A model generated the notes under the pieces. The model was not told the DNA's origin. It did no database searches and worked only from the letters and a program-made list of their open reading frames with translations. This document shows, piece after piece, positions 57,008 to 64,000 of a stretch of DNA of 64,000 nt (within the stretch, counting starts at the first letter, position 1; each line of letters begins with the position of its first letter). The position numbers and the translations under genes were made by a program. The DNA comes from Enterobacteriaceae bacterium UBA7338 (GTDB lineage: Bacteria; Pseudomonadota; Gammaproteobacteria; Enterobacterales; Enterobacteriaceae): positions 135,169-199,168 of the forward strand of contig DKPJ01000009.1 of assembly GCA_002480085.1 (NCBI GenBank). Reading direction: 5' to 3'.

Positions 57008-58186
57008 CTATCGGGCGACCCAGCCCAGGGTCCGTTGCGCCAGCACGTCGCGTGCTGGAGTAAAAAGTTCCATTGCCATCAGTCCGGCGTTGCGACCTGC
57101 GACCAGCGGTGACCAGCGGTTAGCAAACAGCTGCACCAGCCCGTCGGTGACGCCGATAGTCGCCTCTTTATCCTCCTGGCGGCGCTGCTGATAGCTGCGG
57201 AGCACCGGATAAGCGCCGATGTCGCTGCTCTCTGTCCATGCCTCAGCCAGCGTCTCGGCCAGGCTCATCACATCGCGCATGCCGAGGTTGAACCCCTGCC
57301 CGGCGATGGGGTGCAGCGTCTGGGCGGCGTTGCCCACCAGCACCACGCGGTGCGATACCGGCGATGAGGCGGTGGTTAACGCCAGCGGATAGGCGCTGCG
57401 GGTGCCCACGTGGACAATGCGCCCCAGCCGCCAGCCGAACGCGCTTTGCAGCTCGTGGCAGAAGCGTTCATCGGACCAGGCCATCACCTCGTCGCGCTTC
57501 TCCAGCGGATGACACCAGACCAGCGAGTAGCGCCCCTGCGACATGGGCAGCAGAGCCAGCGGGCCGTGCTCGGTGAAGCGCTCGAAGGCTCTCCCCTTGC
57601 CAGCAACCGCGGTAGTGACGTTGGCGATCAACGCCACCTGATGATACGGCTCCTGCTGCCAGCCGATGCCGCACTGCGCCGCCAGCGCCGAGCGGGAGCC
57701 ATCAGCCGCCACCAGCAGGCTTCCCTGTAACGTTTTACCGCTCTCCAGCGTTACGCTGACGCCATCCTCGCTGCGGGTGAAGTCGCTTACGCGGTCAGGA
57801 CAGTGCAGCGTGACGCCGGGCGCACGGCGTAGCAGCGAAAAGAGACGCTGCCCAACCTCGAGCAGCTCTACGACGTGCCCAAGGGCATCGACGCGGTAGT
57901 CCTGCGCCTCCAGCGTTACGAAGCCCGCATGGCCACGGTCGCTAACGTGAACGGTAGTGATGGGGGTGGCGCACTGGGCAATATGCTGCCAGATCCCGAT
58001 CCGCGCCAGGTGCTGGCAGGTGCCCTCGGCCAGCGCGATAGCGCGGGCGTCAAAGCCAGGATGCGCCTGGGCTTCCGGGGCGGTCGCTTCGATAAGATGC
58101 ACCGGCAGCGCGCCGTGCGTCAGGCGCGAAATGGCCAGCGCCAGCGTAGCACCGGTCATCCCGCCGCCGACGATAATTACGCTCAT
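57008..58186 (-). CDS. ubiH: Ubiquinone biosynthesis C6-hydroxylase UbiH
   Basis: A 392-aa FAD monooxygenase, paralogue of ubiI. Motifs are IIVGGGMTGATLALAIS near the N-terminus, the GDGARS-like ADGSRSAL near residue 160, and VGNAAQTLHPIAGQGFNLGMRD near 277. The start lies in an ATGA overlap with the pepP stop (58183-58186). It acts in a membrane-associated Ubi complex. Confidence 0.95.
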   Translation of the reverse strand: MSVIIVGGGMTGATLALAISRLTHGALPVHLIEATAPEAQAHPGFDARAIALAEGTCQHLARIGIWQHIAQCATPITTVHVSDRGHAGFVTLEAQDYRVDALGHVVELLEVGQRLFSLLRRAPGVTLHCPDRVSDFTRSEDGVSVTLESGKTLQGSLLVAADGSRSALAAQCGIGWQQEPYHQVALIANVTTAVAGKGRAFERFTEHGPLALLPMSQGRYSLVWCHPLEKRDEVMAWSDERFCHELQSAFGWRLGRIVHVGTRSAYPLALTTASSPVSHRVVLVGNAAQTLHPIAGQGFNLGMRDVMSLAETLAEAWTESSDIGAYPVLRSYQQRRQEDKEATIGVTDGLVQLFANRWSPLVAGRNAGLMAMELFTPARDVLAQRTLGWVAR

Positions 58187-59499
58187 GAACGCGTCGCCGC
58201 CGCCATCAGCGCCTCGATCTCATCGGCCCTTTTCACCACGCTGGCGGTCAGGTTCTCGTTGCCGTTTTCGGTGATGAGGATGTCATCTTCGATGCGGATG
58301 CCAATGCCACGGTACTGGGGCGGCACGTCGGCATCCGGGGCGATATAGAGACCCGGTTCAACGGTCAGCACCATGCCCGGCTCAAGCGTGCGCGAGCGGT
58401 CAGGCCCGTAAACGCCGACGTCGTGAACGTCCAGCCCCAGCCAGTGGCTCAGGCCGTGCATAAAGAAGGCGCGGTGGGCGTTATCGGTGATCAGCTGGTC
58501 AACGTCGCCTTTCAGGATATCGAGCTTCACCAGCCCGGTAATCATGATCCGCACCACTTCGCCGGTCACCTCCTGAATAGAGGTACCCGGACGGAACAGG
58601 GTCAGCGCGGCGTCGAGAGAGTCCAGCACGATGTCATAGATTTCGCGCTGGGCCGGGGTAAATTTGCCATTGATGGGGAAGGTACGGGTAATATCTCCCG
58701 CGTAGCCCTGATACTCGCACCCGGCGTCGATCAGCACCAGCTCACCGTCGCGCAGCTCGCTTTCGTTCTCGGTGTAGTGCAGGATGCAGCCGTTTTCACC
58801 GCCGCCGACGATGGTATTGTACGACGCAAAGCGTGCGCCGTGGCGGTTGAACTCGTGGAGAATCTCACCTTCGAGCTGGTACTCGAACATGCCTGGACGG
58901 CAGGTCTGCATCGCCCGGGTGTGGGCCAGGGCGCTGATCTCCCCCGCGCGGCGCAGGATGTCAATCTCTTCCCGGGATTTAAACAGGCGCATCTCATGCA
59001 CGATGGGCCGCCAGTCGGTAATGGAGAGCGGCGCGGTAAGATTCTGCCGGGATCCTTTACGCAGCGTATTGAGCGCGGTGAAGAGGATCTCATCCGCATA
59101 GCTATACTCGCCCTGCGCGTGGTAGACCACGTCGAGACCGTTAAGCAGCTGGTAGAGCTGCTCGTTGATTTCACTGAACGCCAGCGCCCGATCCACGCCT
59201 AACTTCTCCGGCGCGGCCTCCTGGCCCAGCCGACGGCCAAACCAGATCTCTGCGGTTTTATCCCGCAGGCGGTTGAACAGCACGCTGTGGTTGTGGGTGT
59301 CATCACTCTTGATCAGCACCAGCACCGCCTCAGGCTCGTTAAAGCCGGTGAAGTACCAGAAGTCGCTGTTTTGGCGGTAGGGATATTCACTGTCGGCGCT
59401 GCGGGTCGCCTCCGGAGCGGAGAAGATCAGCGCCGCGCTGGCCGGGGCCATCTGTGCGAGTAGCGCCTGGCGGCGGCGAAGAAACTCAGACTGGGTCAT
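58183..59499 (-). CDS. pepP: Xaa-Pro aminopeptidase P
   Basis: A 438-aa cytoplasmic dinuclear Mn metallopeptidase (M24B) that removes N-terminal residues preceding proline. The metal ligands appear in DAGCEYQGYAGDITRTFPI, HGLSHWLGLDVHD, LTVEPGLY and GIGIRIEDD. The ATG follows AAGGAGGTG, the strongest ribosome site in this operon. It lies 31 bp downstream of ygfB and overlaps ubiH by 4 nt. Confidence 0.95.
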   Translation of the reverse strand: MTQSEFLRRRQALLAQMAPASAALIFSAPEATRSADSEYPYRQNSDFWYFTGFNEPEAVLVLIKSDDTHNHSVLFNRLRDKTAEIWFGRRLGQEAAPEKLGVDRALAFSEINEQLYQLLNGLDVVYHAQGEYSYADEILFTALNTLRKGSRQNLTAPLSITDWRPIVHEMRLFKSREEIDILRRAGEISALAHTRAMQTCRPGMFEYQLEGEILHEFNRHGARFASYNTIVGGGENGCILHYTENESELRDGELVLIDAGCEYQGYAGDITRTFPINGKFTPAQREIYDIVLDSLDAALTLFRPGTSIQEVTGEVVRIMITGLVKLDILKGDVDQLITDNAHRAFFMHGLSHWLGLDVHDVGVYGPDRSRTLEPGMVLTVEPGLYIAPDADVPPQYRGIGIRIEDDILITENGNENLTASVVKRADEIEALMAAATRS

Positions 59500-59530
59500 G
59501 ACACCTCCTTTTTAGCATTCAGTACGACGC

Positions 59531-60109
59531 TTAGTGTAGCGTTGGCTTACGCACTTCCGGTGCGGTCGGCTGCGGGCGGGTAAAGGTATCGTGGCAGAGC
59601 AGCGCCGCCACGCGGACGTACTCAACGATCTCTTCGAGCGACATCTCCAGCTCTTCCTGATCTTCGTCCTCGTCGTAACCCAGCTGCGCGATGTTGCGCA
59701 GATCGTCGATGGCTTCGCCGGTATCGCCGGTGACCTTATCGAGCTTCGGCTGCGTGACGCCCAGCCCCAGCAGGAAGTGGTTCACCCAGCCCGCCATGGC
59801 GTCGGCGCGGTCAAACACGCTGACCTCGTCGCCGTCCGGCAGAAAAAGCTGGAACTGGAAGCCATCGTCCTCCAGCGCGTCGCTGGTGGCGGCGTGCATC
59901 TTGCGCAGCGCCTCGGCCAGCTCATGGCCGAACGCCAGGCCTTCGTTGGTGAGATCGTGCAGCAGAGGCTGCCACGACGTGTCGTTATTGCCGCCGCAAA
60001 GCATCCCGCCGATCAGACCGTGCATCTCGGCTGGCGTTAAGCCAACACCCTGTTGGTTGAGTAACTGGTTCAATTCATTGTAACCAGGCATTTCGTTCTG
60101 TATTGACAT
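59531..60109 (-). CDS. ygfB: YecA/YgfB family protein YgfB
   Basis: A 192-aa acidic helical protein of the UPF0149 family. The ATG at 60109 ([15 protein letters not shown]) is taken by homology to E. coli; an ATG two codons before is equally placed and no strong site is visible. It is divergent from zapA with a 262-bp gap and precedes pepP by 31 bp on the same strand. Its relatives have been linked to regulation of amidase expression in Pseudomonas. No function is assigned here. Confidence 0.9.
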   Translation of the reverse strand: MSIQNEMPGYNELNQLLNQQGVGLTPAEMHGLIGGMLCGGNNDTSWQPLLHDLTNEGLAFGHELAEALRKMHAATSDALEDDGFQFQLFLPDGDEVSVFDRADAMAGWVNHFLLGLGVTQPKLDKVTGDTGEAIDDLRNIAQLGYDEDEDQEELEMSLEEIVEYVRVAALLCHDTFTRPQPTAPEVRKPTLH

Positions 60110-60344
60110 GCGCATTCGTCGTCGTTGGGAGGAAGATTCATGGTATGCTACCACTTTGGACCCTGGTGATATAGCCGTCAGATTTCGCCAAACATGCGTT
60201 TGCGACCTTTACGTATAGGTTTCTTTTTACGGCTATGTTAAGAGAATAGGCTAAGAGTTCAGGTTATGAGAATCTGCTTGAATCCTCTAACCAGGGTAGC
60301 TATAGTGTCGCCCCTTCGCAGCCATGACTCGGTTGCCAAGGTAG

Positions 60345-60701
<357 letters not shown>

Positions 60702-60742
60702 CACTTCAAGGTCTACTATGGTAGAGTGACCGTGAAGAAAAA

Positions 60743-60926
60743 ATTTCTCTGAGATGTTCGCAAGCGGGCCAGTCCCCTGAGCCGATATTTCATACCACAA
60801 GAATGTGGCGCTCCATGGTTGGTGAGCATGCTCGGTTCGTCCGAGAAGCCTTAAAACTATGACGACATATTCACCTTGAACCAAGGGTTCAAGGGTTACA
60901 GCCTGCGGCGGCATCTCGGAGATTCC
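60743..60926 (+). ncRNA. ssrS: 6S RNA
   Basis: A 184-nt RNA starting ATTTCTCTGAGATG and ending GGAGATTCC, with a long double-stranded terminal stem and central bubble that mimics an open promoter and binds sigma-70 RNA polymerase in stationary phase. The sequence matches E. coli ssrS with a few substitutions. As in E. coli, it lies between zapA and fau, probably on a shared transcript with fau. Confidence 0.97.
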
Positions 60927-60945
60927 CCTTCCTCTACCTGATACC

Positions 60946-61542
60946 ATGACATCACTCGCGCTACCCGTTTCACCCCGACAGCTCATTCGCCAGCAGATCC
61001 GCCAGCGTCGCCGCGCCCTGAGCAACGACCAGCAGCGCGATTATGCCCAGCAGGCCGCTAACCGCATGATGGCGTTTCCGCCAATGGTGCTGGCCCATAC
61101 CGTGGCGCTGTTTCTCTCCTTTGACGGTGAGCTTGATACTCGCCCGCTGATCGAGCAGCTCTGGCGCAGCGGCAAACGCGTCTGCCTGCCGGTTTTGCAC
61201 CCCTTCAGCCCCGGCAATTTGCTGTTTCTGCACTACCATCCCGAGAGCGAGCTGGTGGTAAATCATCTGAAAATCTATGAGCCAAAGCTCGACCTGCGCG
61301 ACGTCACGCCGCTCGATAAGCTGGATGTTTTAGTCACGCCGCTGGTAGCCTTTGACAATCAGGGACAACGATTGGGGATGGGCGGAGGCTTTTACGATCG
61401 TACGCTACAGAAGTGGCAGCAGCATGGCTTCACGCCGGTGGGCTACGCCCATGACTGTCAGCGGGTCGATGCCCTGCCGGTAGAGGAGTGGGATATTCCG
61501 TTGCCTGCGGTGGTCACGCCAACGCAGACCTGGCAGTGGTAG
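60946..61542 (+). CDS. fau: 5-formyltetrahydrofolate cyclo-ligase
   Basis: A 198-aa ATP-dependent enzyme converting 5-formyl-THF to 5,10-methenyl-THF. It has a basic N-terminus (RQQIRQRRRALSNDQQRDYA), and the signature GQRLGMGGGFYDRTLQ near residue 143 that binds ATP. Shorter starts within the first 20 residues are possible, because E. coli YgfA has been annotated from a later codon. It follows 6S RNA by 19 bp. Confidence 0.92.
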   Translation: MTSLALPVSPRQLIRQQIRQRRRALSNDQQRDYAQQAANRMMAFPPMVLAHTVALFLSFDGELDTRPLIEQLWRSGKRVCLPVLHPFSPGNLLFLHYHPESELVVNHLKIYEPKLDLRDVTPLDKLDVLVTPLVAFDNQGQRLGMGGGFYDRTLQKWQQHGFTPVGYAHDCQRVDALPVEEWDIPLPAVVTPTQTWQW

Positions 61543-61562
61543 GCCCGGCAGGCGCGCCGGGC
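61543..61562. terminator. REP-like hairpin between convergent fau and serA
   Basis: GCCCGGC (61543-61549) pairs with GCCGGGC (61556-61562). It occupies most of the 28-bp gap between the two stop codons and may terminate both, although no T-run follows. Confidence 0.55.
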
Positions 61563-61570
61563 AACACGGA

Positions 61571-62803
61571 TCAGTAGAGCAGACGTGCGCGGATGGTACC
61601 CGCGATGCCCTTCATGCTCTGCAGCGCCTTCTGCGCCACCTCCTCTTCCGCTTCGATATCAATCACCACGTAGCCCATCTGCGGCGTCGTTTGCAGATAC
61701 TGGGCGGCGATGTTAACCCCCTGCTCGGCGAAGATCTGGTTGATGGCGGTCAGCACGCCAGGGCGGTTCTCATGGATATGCAGCAGACGACGGCCGCCGT
61801 GCAGCGGCAGGGAGACTTCCGGGAAGTTCACGGCAGAGAGCGTGGAGCCGTTGTCCGAGTACTTCACCAGCTTGCCTGCCACTTCGAGGCCAATGTTCTC
61901 CTGCGCTTCCTGCGTAGAGCCGCCAATGTGCGGGGTTAGAATGACGTTGTCGAACTCACAGAGCGGGGAGTCAAACGGATCGCTGTTGGTCGCCGGCTCG
62001 GTCGGGAAGACGTCGATAGCCGCGCCCGCCAGGTGCTTGTTACGCAGCGCGTCGCACAGGGCTGGAATATCGACCACCGTGCCGCGTGCGGCGTTGATCA
62101 GCAGCGAGCCGGGCTTCATCAGGGCCAGCTCTTCGACGCCGATCATGTTCTTCGTTGAGGCGTTTTCCGGCACGTGCAGGCTCACCACGTCGCTCATGTT
62201 CAGCAGATCGGAGAGGTGCTGAACCTGGGTTGCGTTGCCCAGCGGCAGCTTGCTTTCGATATCGTAGAAGAAGACGTTCATCCCCAGCGACTCCGCCAGA
62301 ATGCCCAGCTGGGTACCGATGTGGCCGTAGCCGATAATACCGAGCTTCTTGCCACGCGCTTCATAGGAGCCAGCGGCGAGCTTGTTCCAGACGCCGCGGT
62401 GCGCTTTGGCGTTGGCTTCCGGAATGCCACGCATCAGCAGCAGCAGCTCACCGATCACCAGTTCCGCCACTGAACGGGTATTAGAGAACGGGGCGTTGAA
62501 TACCGGCACGCCGCGTTTGGCGGCAGCGTTGAGGTCAACCTGGTTCGTGCCGATGCAGAAGCAGCCGACGGCGACCAGCTTCTCTGCGGCAGCGAAGATC
62601 TCTTCCGTCAGATGGGTACGGGAGCGCAGGCCGATGAAATGGGCATCACGGATCGACTCTTTCAGCTGGGCGCTGTCCAGCGCACCTTTGTGAAATTCGA
62701 TGTTGGTGTAACCCGCCGCACGAAGGCTATCCAGCGCTTTCTGGTGTACGCCTTCGACCAGCAGAAACTTAATTTTGTCTTTTTCCAGTGATACTTTTGC
62801 CAT
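61571..62803 (-). CDS. serA: D-3-phosphoglycerate dehydrogenase SerA
   Basis: A 410-aa enzyme for the first step of serine synthesis. The ATG at 62803 follows GGGGAA and begins MAKVSLEKDKIKFLL as in E. coli. The NAD-binding loop is GIIGYGHIGTQLG near residue 157, with catalytic R, E and H in the central domain (TPHIGGST). The C-terminal ACT domain (RRLLHIHENRPGVLTAINQIF...) carries the serine feedback site. Confidence 0.96.
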   Translation of the reverse strand: MAKVSLEKDKIKFLLVEGVHQKALDSLRAAGYTNIEFHKGALDSAQLKESIRDAHFIGLRSRTHLTEEIFAAAEKLVAVGCFCIGTNQVDLNAAAKRGVPVFNAPFSNTRSVAELVIGELLLLMRGIPEANAKAHRGVWNKLAAGSYEARGKKLGIIGYGHIGTQLGILAESLGMNVFFYDIESKLPLGNATQVQHLSDLLNMSDVVSLHVPENASTKNMIGVEELALMKPGSLLINAARGTVVDIPALCDALRNKHLAGAAIDVFPTEPATNSDPFDSPLCEFDNVILTPHIGGSTQEAQENIGLEVAGKLVKYSDNGSTLSAVNFPEVSLPLHGGRRLLHIHENRPGVLTAINQIFAEQGVNIAAQYLQTTPQMGYVVIDIEAEEEVAQKALQSMKGIAGTIRARLLY

Positions 62804-63057
62804 TTCCCCGACCCTGTTATTTTCTAAATCAATGTGTGTTCGCTTTAGCCAACATATCAAAAAAAACTATTGCGGCAATATGAACGTTTGCGTCGGCGGT
62901 ATGAAGAAAAGTCACGCAGCGAAGTTTCACAGAGGAAAATGCTGGCAGATTGACGAAACGGCGGCAGGATCGCCAGCGGCTGGCTGAAAACGTGACACAA
63001 GTCACCAAATTCAGCCAGGAAAATTTTTTTCAACGGCGAGAGCGGCTCGCCGTCAGA
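62804..63057 (-). promoter_or_regulatory. serA upstream region
   Basis: A 254-bp gap between rpiA and serA, both on the minus strand. It should hold the serA promoter. An 8-bp perfect hairpin, ACGGCGAG-AGCGG-CTCGCCGT (63033-63053), lies just after the rpiA stop and could end rpiA messages, but it lacks a T-run in the right direction. No promoter hexamers or operators were assigned. Confidence 0.4.
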
Positions 63058-63717
63058 TCATTTTACGATGGTTTTCACGCCGTCGGCGGTACCGATCAGC
63101 GCGACGTCCGCGCCACGGTTGGCAAACAGCCCGACGGTCACCACGCCTGGAATGCCGTTAATGGCATTTTCCAGCGCCACCGGATCGATAATCTCCAGGC
63201 CATGCACGTCGAGGATCACATTACCGTTGTCGGTCACCACCCCCTGGCGGTACTCCGGACGACCGCCCAGCTTCACCAGCTGGCGAGCAACGGCGCTGCG
63301 GGCCATAGGGATCACCTCCACCGGCAGCGGGAAGCTGCCCAGAATGGCGACCTCTTTTGACGCATCGGCAATACAGATAAACTTATCCGCCACGGAGGCG
63401 ATGATCTTTTCGCGGGTCAGCGCCGCGCCGCCGCCTTTGATCATCTGCATCTGGCCGTTGATCTCGTCAGCACCGTCCACGTAGACGCCAAGACGATCGA
63501 CCTCGTTGAGATCGAACACGGTAATGCCGAGGGATTTCAGCTTCTCGGTGGAGGCATCAGAGCTGGAGACGGCCCCTTCAATCTGCCCCTTCATTGTGCC
63601 CAGCGCATCGATAAAGTGCGCAGCCGTTGAACCGGTGCCAACCCCAACAATGGTGCCTGGCTCAACGTAGTTTAGCGCCGCCCAGCCTACTGCTTTTTTT
63701 AGTTCATCCTGCGTCAT
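63058..63717 (-). CDS. rpiA: Ribose-5-phosphate isomerase A
   Basis: A 219-aa isomerase of the pentose phosphate pathway. The ATG at 63717 ([15 protein letters not shown]) is chosen by homology; an upstream in-frame start is rejected. Active-site segments are [14 protein letters not shown] near residue 29, DGADEIN near 82 and [12 protein letters not shown] near 94. Length equals E. coli RpiA. Divergent from argP. Confidence 0.95.
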   Translation of the reverse strand: MTQDELKKAVGWAALNYVEPGTIVGVGTGSTAAHFIDALGTMKGQIEGAVSSSDASTEKLKSLGITVFDLNEVDRLGVYVDGADEINGQMQMIKGGGAALTREKIIASVADKFICIADASKEVAILGSFPLPVEVIPMARSAVARQLVKLGGRPEYRQGVVTDNGNVILDVHGLEIIDPVALENAINGIPGVVTVGLFANRGADVALIGTADGVKTIVK

Positions 63718-63892
63718 GATCGTTTGCCTGTGGTGTGGAGACTCAGCGCGCATTATAAGGCATCGATCGTTAAAATGTCCCTGTGATCTATGTCACAACT
63801 CTAAGTGAAAACCGCAGGTATGCATTTCGTCTGTATCTAACGAAAATTTATGTCATAGTGCTGTTAATCACACTTTGGAGCACCTCTTAGCA

Positions 63893-64000
63893 ATGAAACG
63901 TCCGGACTACAGAACACTACAGGCGCTTGATGCGGTCATTCGTGAACGCGGGTTTGAGCGTGCCGCGCAAAAACTGTGTATTACCCAGTCCGCCGTCTCA
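63893..64000 (+). CDS. argP: LysR-type regulator ArgP (IciA), truncated by window edge
   Basis: The first 36 codons of ArgP, beginning [18 protein letters not shown], including most of the helix-turn-helix ([15 protein letters not shown]). It continues beyond the window. In E. coli it regulates argO, dapB and others in response to lysine and arginine, and is likewise divergent from rpiA. Confidence 0.93.

Noticed and set aside
61543..61570. SibC/IbsC-type toxin-antitoxin RNA between fau and serA
   Set aside because: I considered such an RNA at this junction, but the gap here is 28 bp and cannot hold one.

Overview
The window looks like a chromosome segment from a yellow-pigmented member of the Enterobacteriaceae, of the Enterobacter/Leclercia/Cronobacter/Pantoea-like group. 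About half of it is E. coli-like core in E. coli order (actS, lysS-prfB-recJ-dsbC-xerD, fldB, cptA-sdhE, ygfZ, trhA, bglA, ygfF, gcvTHP, pepP-ubiH-ubiI, ygfB, zapA, 6S RNA, fau, serA, rpiA, argP). Many intergenic gaps carry enterobacterial REP hairpins. The remainder is accessory DNA with pectin-use, sulfur, carotenoid and sugar genes. Genus is not decided from sequence alone.

Layout. 0.2-10.5 kb is an oligogalacturonide module: togMNAB (ABC importer), araE (arabinose symporter), kduD and kduI (last steps to KDG), ogl (oligogalacturonate lyase) and kdgM (outer-membrane channel). KdgR-type operators lie before togM, kduI and ogl, and AraC half-sites lie before araE. 10.9-16 kb holds a methionine-type ABC importer (metN-metI-metQ), divergent from a fused cystathionine beta-synthase/gamma-lyase, which suggests methionine-to-cysteine reverse transsulfuration. 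16-23.4 kb is a complete zeaxanthin glucoside cluster, crtE-idi(type II)-crtX-crtY-crtI-crtB, with crtZ convergent. 23.5-29 kb has a LysR regulator, an SRPBCC protein, an SDR, a desaturase translationally overlapped with a PhnD-like protein, and an aldo/keto reductase. 29.1-30.1 kb is a small AT-rich patch with two unrecognised genes. 30.2-37 kb has quinoprotein glucose dehydrogenase (gcd), a GNAT acetyltransferase, and a GPH sugar transporter with a GH31 alpha-glycosidase, ending at tRNA-Gly(CCC).

From 37 kb to the end is conserved backbone. Its highlights are the prfB programmed +1 frameshift, a RpiR-family gene next to bglA, the glycine cleavage operon, the ubiquinone hydroxylase operon, 6S RNA, serA, rpiA and a truncated argP at the right edge.

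How the genes fit together. KdgM, TogMNAB, Ogl, KduI and KduD form a route from extracellular oligogalacturonides to 2-keto-3-deoxygluconate. Pectate lyases, KdgK and the aldolase are not in the window. In E. coli K-12 the interval between kduI and the tRNA-Gly/ygeR region carries other DNA, including the ETT2 remnant. Here the same interval carries the metabolic and pigment cargo, which points to a variable chromosomal site.
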